A stretch of 21,085 nt of DNA, taken from contig NW_003135352.1 in the NCBI RefSeq assembly GCF_000003605.2, positions 514,097-535,181 on the forward strand, given 5' to 3'. The DNA is from Saccoglossus kowalevskii (taxonomy: Eukaryota; Hemichordata; Enteropneusta; Harrimaniidae). Positions within the stretch are counted from its first letter, which is position 1. Each line of letters starts with the position of its first letter. Made by a program: the position numbers and the translations under genes. Below the pieces are notes generated by a model. The model was not told the DNA's origin and ran no database searches. It saw only the letters and a list, made by a program, of their open reading frames with translations. Below, one piece after another: positions 1 through 9,201 of this stretch.

Positions 1-775
1 AAATTAGTCATTTTACAGTATTTTGAAATGATCTATAAACCACCTGACTTTAATAGTATTGATAGTGCAAACTCATTTTTTTTTATACTAATACTAATTA
101 TGAATACTAATTCATTAACTCAAGACATGTCTTTACATATCTGAAACTCGCTTGCCAAAAATAGCAGCTTATTTTTAACTGTATATTCAGTTTTGTTCTC
201 ATTCACCTATTACTTTTGTGCCTAAGATAAAGTTAACTTTGTTTTTTTCATTACAGTGTACTGAAGATTATTGCCAATAATATACGACTATGCAAAAATG
301 TGTAGAAATAATTTTACCATAAAAACTTAAAATTGCAAATGTTGATCCATTTGTTATGACATTTCAAACTAGTTCCTCAAAAATTGTTGTTTTCCAGATT
401 TCAGTATGGTGACAACGACAACCCATAACAGAAGCATGAGGACAACAATCTCCAAAGCTCCATCAAGTACACAAAACAACGACTTCATTGTAGCGTGAAA
501 CACTGCTTTGGTAGCCATTTTGGATTAGGATACGAGCCAAATACAAATAATTGTGGTTCACAATTAAAGAAGCTAGTTTGGTATTTTATAACGGTCAAAC
601 ACAAAGAATTCTTGGGGAAATGTTTTTTACATACACGTCAATGCAGAGTTTTTTGATTACTTTGTTTTCAATATAGCAGTATATGCATTTCTATAAATTT
701 TGAAGAACTTGTAAAATTATTAAATGACAGACATCCCTGTTTAAATGTGTGGGCACTTATCTGTTTCATTTGGGA

Positions 776-787
776 GGGGGGGGGGGG
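776..787. repeat. Poly-G run (12 G)
   Basis: An uninterrupted run of twelve G residues just after TGGGA, in otherwise AT-rich DNA. Such runs are prone to length error in sequencing and to polymorphism. No function is inferred. Confidence 0.8.
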
Positions 788-2172
788 TTGTTTCCATATA
801 TGGTCCGATGAGAAATATATTAGCTTTCTGAATTCTGCTTACCCACCACCCAAAAAAACTATTTTAGAAAGACGTTTTGGATTTGCCCCATGATCTGACA
901 TGTGACAGACAGGGTGCTTCAGCTCTTACTCAGCGTTTGCAATAGTACCACATTATATTCGATGAACTAGGTGGCCCTCCCAATTTGTTGACCCCATGCA
1001 AACAAATGGTTATGTGAATAACTAGGCCTGATGTTCATTAGACTCAATGAATGTTCAACCAAGCATTAAAGTGTCTCCTCTCAGATCAATCAGTGAGTCT
1101 AGTAAAGTTCCTAATGATTGTATTAACTACACAAATCTACCTGACAAAAGCGTGCCCCCCCCCAATTACGTAGCCGGATTCACACTTTGAAAACAACTTA
1201 GAGATAGACATTGGCAAATCTATCAACAACCCATTTCACATTTTTGCACCCAAAATTGCATTGAGTTGCTCTATTTTTTTTTTAATTGAAGTTATTCTCT
1301 ACAATGTATTTTAGTTTATTTAAATTTAATATTAGGAAAAGATAAAGAAAACAAAATCGTGAAGAGAGTACATCAAAACGAGCGAGAGAGAACAACGAAA
1401 AAGGGGGAATAAAATACCAAGGGATTAAGTTACATCCCTTTAACAATCAAATGTACAAACCTGGATATAATAGTAAGACTGCACATTGAAAGATGCTGTA
1501 ATGTCATAAGCACTTGTATTCATCCAGTTCAGATCTGAAACTGCACAGCTCAAAACTCCAGAAAAAAAAAATCTGTTCTTCCACATCAGGCTCACAGGGC
1601 TATGCTTTCCATGACATCTTCATTTTCACATTGTGTCCATCGTAGTTTGAGTTTTGAATGGTACTGGGGCTATACATACATCTTCCTTACAAACAGGGAA
1701 ATGAAGTAACGGCCGCTTTCAGTTTATTTTATCCAAGAGCTAAAACTTTTCCCTTACATCATAGCTGTCCCATCAGCTAAGTCTTCAACAGAAACTGGTT
1801 CAAATTAACCCTTCCCTACCAGCCACATGTACTTTTACATCGACTTGAACAGATAGTGGGTTAATGGTGAAAATAAATAAAATTTGCAGTCAATATTCAT
1901 GTGGAAATCAAGTTAGCATAATGAGGAAATTGCTGTGTCAGAATCTGACTGTAAACAGATTACATTGACTGAAGACTGATTTAAACAGACACTCATTGCC
2001 ATGGAAATGAAGCATTTTTACTGTAAATTACACTAAACCACATGAATATTGAACTTGTTCATGCTTGTGAAGACACAAATACTGACACATGACCTAACTG
2101 CAGTAAATTGGGCAGCGAATTTTGTTGGAAGGAAATTTGTTTTTTCTTTGCCTTGCGGGATCACCTGCAGAC

Positions 2173-2488
2173 GTGTTGAACCAAGTGATGGGGGAAACCA
2201 ATATATTTTTCATGGCATTTAATCTCACCATTTTTATGTTTTGAGCAATTTTACTGGAATTTAAGTTCACAAACTTAGAAGGAATACTAGTTCTTGTTAT
2301 TTTAAATGATCACACGATGAAATCAAAGTGTTGAACCAAGTGATGGGGGAACTAATATACTGTAAAACCATCAACTTTTTCCTGGCATTTAATCTCACCA
2401 TTTTTATGTTTTGAGCAATTTTACTGGAATTTAAGTTCACAAACTTGGCAGGGATACTAGTTCTCTTTATTTTACATTATCACATGGA
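2173..2488. repeat. Tandem duplication of a ~155-bp unit
   Basis: The string GTGTTGAACCAAGTGATGGG starts at 2173 and again at 2328, giving a 155-bp offset. Both copies then share the stretch from GGCATTTAATCTCACC through GGAATTTAAGTTCACAAACT and end near ACTAGTTCT. Copy 2 carries an insertion of about 20 bp (TGTAAAACCATCAACTTTTT) after the first 35 bp, and the 3' ends have drifted. Outside the insertion the copies are nearly identical, which implies a fairly recent duplication. No coding potential was seen. Confidence 0.9.
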
Positions 2489-2645
2489 TTTAATTTAGGG
2501 GAGTTTACTTATCAGTGAAATTAAAAACCTTTGAACAATTAATGTATTTACAGTACATTCACATACCCAGTCACCTGCCCCATTATTTCAAGTACACAAA
2601 TCTGCAGGATTTGCATAATAACTGTAGGTTCACGACTCATGTTCA

Positions 2646-2764
2646 GTATTTAGTCCCTGGTGGTATTTTCTGGTACACTTGGAGTCTTTTAAGAAAGTTT
2701 TCCGATATTATCAAATATCTTAAGACACCAAATGTACCAGAAAATACCACCAGAACCTAAATAC
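2646..2764. repeat. Long imperfect inverted repeat (foldback/MITE-like)
   Basis: The left arm, about 2646-2694, contains TGGTGGTATTTTCTGGTACA. The right arm, about 2718-2764, contains its exact reverse complement, TGTACCAGAAAATACCACCA. Complementarity extends outward to GTATTTAG/CTAAATAC and inward to TCTTTTAAGA/TCTTAAGA, so about 48 bp per arm is mostly paired around a loop of about 23 nt. This would make a stable hairpin in RNA or cruciform DNA. It could be a small non-autonomous DNA transposon or a foldback element. No target-site duplication was identified. Confidence 0.8.
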
Positions 2765-4161
2765 CGACAAGCTCTATGGACCCACAGCTACAACACTATA
2801 GCATCAAGATTTTAATTTTTTTCCAATCCTCAAATAAACTATACTTATTATCAACCAAATTTTGGATAAAGCGACTTCTACAAGCAACTGAAAAAAACCT
2901 ACAATAAAATTCAGCCTCAGGATAGCAAAGTCAACAAAACTTGAATCTGGTAATTGGTAATCAAATGGGTTCCGCTTGCGCTAATGAATTTGATGGTTTA
3001 TTAGAGTCTTAGACAATATAAATGGTATGAACATACATGAATTATTTGGGATTTGCCATTCAGAATGAGGCCATTATTAGTGTGATGTAAGTTATCAAAT
3101 GCGATTCAACCAAATCATTCAGCAGAGCTAATATTTACGACTTCTTTTAAACACTACTATCAAATATCCTTACCATCCTACATGCTAATAAACCAAGAAT
3201 ACTATCACAAACTGCAACTTGTGATTTTTTTGGGGGACAGCAATACCAAGGTTCCTACGAGCTTCATTTTTAAGACCAGTGGTGAATACAAGGCAATTCT
3301 TACAAATCCTGCACATTTTGTAATATGCAATCACATACTGTACTTAAAATTTTATTTGACCTAGTTCTGAAATCAAGAATAATCTAATTAAAAAAATTGC
3401 GCCTTAATGGGGACAAATTTGGGTAAAAACAAAAAGTTCTGTGGAAACCCTGGATACAAATTTACAGTTATCAAACTGTTCTCAAAGTTGTTTCAGACTG
3501 TACCCACTACATGAGGCTAACTAACATTTCATTATAAAATATCAAGGTGGCTGTCATCCCCAACAATTTACTTCCAAATAACTATTTCCAGTTGGACATT
3601 TACGCATTACTTATACTAGAAATTCGTTTAATACCATATTTGTAGGGCTTAAACTTCATGGGAATATTAAAGGTCTGCATACTATCTCTATATGCTAAAA
3701 TGACTTGATAAAATAAAAAAAAAAATATACAAGTAAATACATCAGAGTTGTTTTAGGTTTAGCATTATAAAGTCCTCACTTAACTAGACTAGGAACTCCC
3801 TTGTCAAATATCTCACACCACAGCTCAACAGGTGTTAACCCTACGCATTTTCACTGTGCTTGTGCATTCTGTACAGATTGCTGAATCTTATCAATTAAGC
3901 TATCAAAACATGAATAGAAATTGTTGCTTTCAACTGGACGATATTTTTCAGAAGGCAGCCCTGGATACAGTATATCATGAAAACCGCCTTGTTCATGCAA
4001 TCAAATCACGATCATGTGATTTGTTACAGAATATCAGTAAATATAGTAATACTTTGGATAAAACAGCAATATACTTATTTCTTCATTTCAAATGAACTTT
4101 ATTATGAATAAGATAATATATTTGTACAGACACAATAAAAACAAAGACAACCCTGTACTAC

Positions 4162-4177
4162 GACCTTCATGAAGGTC
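4162..4177. repeat. Perfect 16-bp palindrome
   Basis: GACCTTCATGAAGGTC is its own reverse complement. It could be a dimeric binding site: the halves contain AGGTC/GACCT, which resembles a nuclear-receptor half-site (AGGTCA), and the right half reads AAGGTCA. Function is a guess; the palindrome is directly visible. Confidence 0.6.
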
Positions 4178-4978
4178 AACTAGTAAGGATTGCTGCCAAT
4201 GGTTATTTGCTTGAGCCCTGAACCTGAAAAAGAACGCAAGTAAAATCTGAAAAGAGAAAAGTAGACTTGACAGACATTAGAAAACACAATTATACTTACA
4301 GAACATAGTTATTAAGTCACATGGTTGTGGAATGTTGTATAGCCTCGACTGTTTTTAATTTACAAAATTGATAAATATTTGAGGCATAGGTATTTAGTTT
4401 GAAAGTATAGATGGCTAAAAGTAGAGCAAACTCACAAATTGATCTCTTCATTCATTAGCACAAGCAGCTTGAATTTCACCAACTCTCACATTCACAGTCA
4501 CCCTCACAGTGATTGTCCCAAAATCATGGCTGCATATATACCCTCTGCCCCAATCAATCACACTTGTTCTAGCACACAAACAAGCATTATTCCCTCTAAG
4601 TGATTTTATGAATGAAGCAACAAATTGTTTGAAAGACAGGATAATTATTACATCACATTGAAAAATGCTTACAAAATCTGACAATGGTGTAAAAAGAACG
4701 CCAATTTTGAATCATGCTACATACAACTGGGATAACATCGATTAGAGAGACAAGGTAACCAAGTTTTGGGCGAGGGGTTTGGGCAAGATTTAAAATTTTT
4801 TTGTAGATCAAACTACATCACTGTCCTATACATTCAAAACATTTACAAACAATGCTGAAGTCAATCAAAACCTTGATAATGCCACAGAGTATACAACTTA
4901 GAGAGAACAATGCAAACAAGAATATTAGTTTCCTAACTAGTGGTTACATAAATTTCTGTGAAAACCCATCACGGATAC

Positions 4979-5122
4979 AAATTGATATCTTTGTCTTCAA
5001 GATCTTTGTACATTTGTTCATAAGTAGTTTGAAAATCATATACATTTGGTTTATCTGGTGCTGGTCCTGGTAACTTCACGTGTGTACCTGTACCAAAGGA
5101 CTTCACGTTGAATCCTTTTTTA
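4979..5122 (-). CDS. SSU72: SSU72 CTD phosphatase, coding exon 2
   Basis: On the minus strand the exon follows an acceptor reading CTGTTTACAG and completes a split Ser codon from exon 1. It encodes residues 25-72: KKGFNVKSFGTGTHVKLPGP, then APDKPNVYDF and TTYEQMYKDL. This matches human SSU72 (as remembered) almost residue for residue, including the FGTGTHVKLPGPAPDKPNVYDF block of the phosphatase fold. The 3' end is less certain. A donor GT at 4978-4977 leaves phase 2 and keeps the family pattern Leu-Tyr; an alternative donor at 4972-4971 would add six bases. Reading through either gives a stop (TGA) two codons later. The remaining ~120 residues, including the catalytic Asp of the family, are not in the window. 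Confidence 0.93.
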
Positions 5123-5559
5123 CTGTAAACAGAAGAGAAAAAAGGATGTAACTAATTCTGTGGGAAGCAATATTTCAGTCATTCGTGGAATCAAAAAGGA
5201 CAATCTGGTTTCGAGCACAAGAAAATAATATTTCATGCGAAAATAATCACATTACATGACTGAAGAAAATACAACAGTAAAAGAACAGCGACCAACAAAG
5301 AGCTTACAGAGTATAACTAAAGTTTTAAATGAACAGGATTACTTTTGGACAGTCGAATGCGGTTTATATTTTAACCAATAATATACAGGTGTGATTTAAA
5401 TGTCCGTGACAATAAACACTTATAAATCTATAATTTGAATCTCACCGATTATTGATTTGTTTGACTGTTCTAATAATAGTTATTTTGAGAAAATAATCAA
5501 GTTTGTATTCCAAAAAAAATATTATAAGAGTCCAGCTGAACTCCGTTCTTTGATCTTAC
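5123..5559 (-). other. SSU72 intron 1 (437 bp)
   Basis: GT-AG intron between SSU72 exons. On the minus strand it starts GTAAGATCA, a good 5' splice site, and ends TTTACAG. Joining the exons restores AGT (Ser) and the frame. Nothing else was recognised in it. Confidence 0.9.
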
Positions 5560-5633
5560 CTAAGAAGGCCATGGGCCTCCATACTTCGGTTTTGGTTACT
5601 TGAACATACGACGGCAATTTTTAGATTATTCAT
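5560..5633 (-). CDS. SSU72: SSU72 RNA polymerase II CTD phosphatase, coding exon 1 (N-terminus)
   Basis: SSU72 removes phosphate from Ser5 and Ser7 of the RNA polymerase II C-terminal repeat and acts in transcription termination and mRNA 3'-end formation. In yeast it is a subunit of the cleavage and polyadenylation factor. This exon starts at the ATG whose complement is 5631-5633 (A at -3) and encodes 24 residues plus two bases. The peptide runs MNNLKIAVVC, then SSNQNRSMEA, then HGLL. Cys10 and Arg16 form the CX5RS loop (CSSNQNRS), the nucleophile and phosphate-binding site of low-molecular-weight-phosphatase-like enzymes; it matches Cys12-Arg18 of human SSU72. The N-terminus is two residues shorter than in human. 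The donor is AG/GTAAGA. The gene points away from WDR33, so the two share the upstream region. Confidence 0.96.
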
Positions 5634-6250
5634 TGTGTAAATATAAAATACCAACACACGACAATTAAACCGAAATCTCTCTCCTGGTTAAAATGGTTCA
5701 AGACGGCACTGGGCGGTGAAGATTGTAGCAAAAATGTGGTAGAACAGCAATATTACCTCCGACGCAAAACACAATATGGCTCCCGACAAAACTGACAGAG
5801 GTTTTTTAATTGGCTTCCGCTCACTTCGGGAACATTCGTAAATTGGTTGATCTATTCCGAATTTGAGGTAAATCTTGTTCATGATGCCTGCTAAGTTTGC
5901 TGTTATTTAAGCTAAACTATAACAAAATTATGATTAGCATAATTTTATAATTAGCGTACTTTTAGTTTACAATTTTAATATTGCCTTTAATTTTCTTTTA
6001 AACTATGTTTATTTTTTTATGTATTAAAAGTATATTCCCTAAAAACAAAATGGAACAATCCATATTCACGAATGTTACCGATTGTTACCGAGACTGGCGC
6101 GAAGACTAGCGTTTGCGGCAAGATGGCGGCGAAACGTGCCTTTTTATCATAGTTATTTTCAGATATCTTTCAAGTAACTATGACCTAATTTGGAGGTAAA
6201 TGAAGTAACAATACTATTCTTCGAGGAAAGAATTTCTTAAAATCACAGTG
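5634..6250. promoter_or_regulatory. Putative bidirectional SSU72/WDR33 promoter region
   Basis: This interval lies directly upstream of the SSU72 start codon and is the best candidate for a shared divergent promoter. Visible elements: CAATATGGC at 5772-5780 and AAGATGGCGGC at 6120-6130. The second is an excellent match to the YY1-type motif found just downstream of many animal transcription starts, and it reads on the plus strand. A short GC-richer patch (about 6090-6140, with GGCGCG) stands out from AT-rich flanks, and TGTTACCGA occurs twice 10 bp apart (from 6073). No TATA box is evident. From about 5790 down to 5634 there is no ATG on the SSU72 sense strand, which suits a 5' UTR. Transcription starts are inferred, not seen. 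Confidence 0.5.
6105..6247 (+). other. WDR33: Possible non-coding first exon of WDR33
   Basis: Just downstream of AAGATGGCGGC is a consensus 5' splice site (ACA/GTGAGTATG, GT at 6248). An exon starting near 6105 and ending at 6247 could be spliced to the acceptor at 8953-8954 in front of the WDR33 start codon. Human WDR33 also has an untranslated first exon, as far as I recall. The left edge is a guess. An alternative first exon lies near 8246-8316, with CCAATATGGCGG followed by a GTATGT donor at 8317. Confidence 0.35.
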
Positions 6251-8954
6251 AGTATGTTTGGGTTACATTTAACAGTGTAGACAGTTATTATGAACTATCT
6301 TTTTTTAATTCGGTGAATCTGTAGTGCACTAACGACGTCGAACGTTTGTTGAAATGGGCTATCAACCCGGAGTTCATTTGCATTTCAATTCCTGACTATG
6401 CTATTAGTGGTGGGCTGCGATTTAGCGAAAAATCAGAGATGTAGGTCCAGAGTCGGCTGTAACTCGATCGCCTAATATAGGCAGAAAGTCTCTTCCATTG
6501 TTCGGGCATAAGTGTTTGTTTCACCAGGGTTTTCACGCTTATTGAATTTTTTGATAAGTAAATGACTGATACATTTGTTTTCGAATTATCACAATGGACA
6601 ACAAATGAAATCATTTATTAGTTAATTCTTATACAGTGATGTGATTTTGTAATATTAGGCGAAGGTGTTCGTTGACACATAAAGAACGCCGCGTTTTATA
6701 TGTACGAAATACAAATAGCTCGGGTGTTGAGTGTTTATCAACACTGTCTGGGTGGTGACAAGTTTGAGTAATCAATGTCAATCATGCTCAAATTATAATA
6801 ATCATCAGCTACATTTATAGTGTTCACATGTGTAGCAAAATGCAGAGCTCGGCCCCTAGTTTATTTTAACCCACTAATTAAAAAACAGGTGTAATCAGAT
6901 TAACACTGTCTCGACACAAGTTAGTTTAGCTCAGAGTCAAAGTGCTGGTCTCAACCCTGAGTTCAAGCACATGTAAACAAGAGTTATCATCCTCTAACAG
7001 CATTCAAATGATATTGTCAAAGGCGGACCTCTGTCATGTTTCCGTAAACATTGCCACGGCCAATCACAAATAAGAATAGACAATGAATTATCGGATTAAT
7101 TTCCTCCACGCTAACCAACTTTCCCCCACGCTAACAAAAAAATCCTGTTCTGGTCCGTCTTTGAGTATAGCCTCGTTATACTACAAGATAGCAGATGAGC
7201 AGTTCACGAACACAGCAACACTTGGTCAACAGATAGGACAAAAGTATAAATTTCCTTTGCCCGCGATGCTATGTGTGTCCTCTGCGATGCTATTATTTAT
7301 CCCGTGATCTGATTTCTTCAGTCTCTCACAGATTGTAAAGTTTCCTGGCTAACTAGTTAAATCCACAAATGCATTGTATTAATGCCAATTTCCCAGGATA
7401 ATCCCCTGTTTTAAAAAAACAAAGCAGTACGATAAAGACAAAGCCGTAAGCCCCGGTGTCAAACGCTCTTTGCCAAACGTATATTCATATGCAAATGAAT
7501 TTTACGTGGTATAACAATGGTGACAATTCGTAATTCAGACCTCCATTGTCTCGAATTGTTCACAATTGTGTTGAACAGACAACATCGATGATTAAAAAAA
7601 ATACATAAAGAAAAACTATTATTGCTCGAACATAGTAGCGTAAGTATAGCGACTCGTAACAGTTGTTGTACTTAACTGGAAAACAACAGAAACGGAAGAC
7701 AAGCAATGAGAATAATCAACCCAATGTTTAATTTACCGGGACCGAACAGGGTTTTATAAAGTTGCTGATTGCTGGGCCAAGCAAAGAAACAGAAAACTCA
7801 GTATTTCTGCAGGACGTTTGCAATACTAAACATGCAGTGCAATAATTGTATACAGATTGTACATAAAATAAATAGGGAAAAGGAAAAAAACTGGTCTTGT
7901 TTTATTTCCCCATATGACAAACAATATGTTAATTTATGCTAATTATTATGCAAATTAGCCACGACTCTATGAAACATTTCTGGGGAAAACACTGAGTGTG
8001 CTGGATGTCTTGACCTGATTTTCATTAGACAGCTGGACCCAGTTCCTCCTAGACATCTCACCCCACCTATCTCAGACGACCCCCTGCCTCGACCCGACCT
8101 GGTCGATCTTGATAAATAGCGTCATACTTTTTCAGTGCACACCGATCACTGTGTTTGTTTCACTGAATTATTATTTTTTGCTGCTTTCGTTCATTTCACA
8201 GCACGCAACTCCTGAAAATGATGTCACTACGTTAAACAGTTGTGGCCAATATGGCGGTTGATTTGCGTTTATGGATCGATTTGATGTTTCTAATCAATTG
8301 ATTTATAAGATTGCAAGTATGTTTGCAAGGGCGTCACTATCAACGTTGAACTGGATAGATGTTCACGCCACCACATTAAGATAGGGTCGGATCAAGGCGG
8401 TGGGTTAAGATGTCCAATTTGGGTCAAAGTGTCTTGGGTCAAAAACAATTTGGGTCGAGATGTCTAGAAATCGTGCGCAGTCTCTGACTTTCTTTAAGTC
8501 AGTGTGTGTTTTGTCTGGCTCATGAAACAGTGTCACTATGATCCGATTGTCCAAATGCTTCAAAATAAATAGAACATATTTAAGTATATTTATCAAATAG
8601 TAAGCTTTTATAATGTTGCTATTTGCATGTAACAAAACAGTGAGCTTCTGTGCACATTGCTTTTACGTTCACAGTAATGAGATTCAGGTTGAATTTATGA
8701 TTGTATGTCCCTTTTAAGCTATCATTACCATATTATGGGTTTATGTTTAGGATATTGAAAATAAAAAAAAATAATTTCTGAAATTCTGGAAAATGATACC
8801 TACCTTCAAACAACCTTCATGCAACATGTACAACGAAATAAAGTTGGGCAGTATGTGACTTCAAACTGTGTGATATGCATTTTTCATCTATCCTGTGGAG
8901 ATAATATAATTCATTATATTAACTTATAATTCTTTTGCCTATTTTCTCTTAAAG
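6251..8954 (+). other. Region between promoter and WDR33 coding start (probable 5' UTR intron)
   Basis: No coding exon is supported here; the ORFs of 72-76 codons at 6396-6614, 7083-7307 and 8405-8635 show no domain. The right end has a good 3' splice site: a pyrimidine-rich tract (TTTTGCCTATTTTCTCTT) followed by AAAG, with AG at 8953-8954. The stretch holds one copy of an ATGCAAATTA-containing dispersed repeat (about 7934-7995), an imperfect inverted repeat (8049-8467), and a YY1-like CCAATATGGCGG at 8246-8257 between those arms. Confidence 0.5.
8049..8467. repeat. Imperfect inverted repeat (foldback-like element)
   Basis: The left arm, about 8049-8099, begins CTAGACATCTCACCCCAC and ends CTCGACCCGACC. 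The right arm, about 8384-8467, read on the minus strand begins CTAGACATCTCGACCCAA and ends GCCTTGATCCGACCC. The right arm is longer because a GGGTC-containing unit is repeated three times. The ~285-bp centre contains CCAATATGGCGG. This may be a non-autonomous mobile element; arm pairing is only partial. Confidence 0.5.
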
Positions 8955-9000
8955 CACTGCTTCTTTTTTCTGATTGGTAAGTTATTAAGAACATCACAAG
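8955..9000 (+). other. WDR33: WDR33 5' UTR segment of first coding exon
   Basis: Between the acceptor at 8953-8954 and the start codon are 46 bases with no upstream ATG, ending CATCACAAG before ATGG. A at -3 and G at +4 give a strong initiation context, supporting 9001 as the start. Confidence 0.55.
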
Positions 9001-9201
9001 ATGGATGGTGGAATAGCCACACAACCTCCACCTCAGCGTTTTTTTCATATGCCTCGGCTGCCACAGCACCACAGAGTGCATTTCTACAGGCATGCTAGCA
9101 CACCTCCCGGAATATCGCTATCGTTTGATGGCAAGCGAATGAGAAAGGCTGTACAAAGAAGAACGATAGATTACAATGCAACATGTATAAAGTATTTGGA
9201 G
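9001..9201 (+). CDS. WDR33: WDR33 (CPSF subunit, AAUAAA reader), coding exon 1 (residues 1-67)
   Basis: WDR33 is the WD40 subunit of the cleavage and polyadenylation specificity factor. With CPSF30 it recognises AAUAAA in nuclear pre-mRNA. The exon encodes 67 residues starting MDGGIATQ, then RFFHMPRL near residues 13-20, then [10 protein letters not shown] at 42-51, and ends CIKYLE. RFFHMPR and [10 protein letters not shown] are family signatures. Phe42, Lys45, Arg46 and Arg48 align with human Phe43, Lys46, Arg47 and Arg49, the residues that contact the polyadenylation signal in the published human structures (numbering recalled). The start is set by the family N-terminus and a strong initiation context. 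The donor is GAG/GTGAGT, phase 0. The downstream exons continue the same protein without frame loss. Confidence 0.96.

Larger units (their letters stand above)
1..4978. other. Gene-free stretch: SSU72 intron 2 and/or flanking DNA
   Basis: AT-rich non-coding DNA lying 3' of SSU72 exon 2 on the minus strand. I looked on the minus strand for the rest of SSU72 (the segment with the MLDRN-like and CEERVYDQ-like motifs, and the C-terminal HTVCFY-like end) and found none, so the gene probably continues beyond position 1 across a long intron. ORFs here (60-87 codons) have no recognisable domain and look like chance. The stretch does hold a 12-G run (776-787), a 155-bp tandem duplication (2173-2488), a hairpin-forming inverted repeat (2646-2764) and a 16-bp palindrome (4162-4177). 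Two minus-strand segments resemble terminal exons (about 4080-4225 and 1600-1685) but are not convincing. Confidence 0.6.

Noticed and set aside
1600-1685. Minus-strand candidate last exon ending ...DGHNVKMKMSWKA-stop after a pyrimidine-rich acceptor
   Set aside because: It reads protein-like but I recognise no family, it does not match SSU72, and no partner exon was found.
4080-4225. Minus-strand candidate terminal exon: acceptor GTTCTTTTTCAG, short open frames, AATAAA at 4102-4097
   Set aside because: The splice site and hexamer look good, but no frame resembles SSU72. The frame that would follow exon 2 runs through the hexamer itself before stopping. AT-rich DNA gives such matches by chance.
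4448-4684. 78-codon minus-strand ORF with a fair upstream acceptor
   Set aside because: No domain or family similarity, not SSU72, and composition like the flanks.
5688-5882. 64-codon minus-strand ORF upstream of SSU72
   Set aside because: It covers the likely promoter and 5' UTR. There is no family match, and it probably starts upstream of the transcription start.
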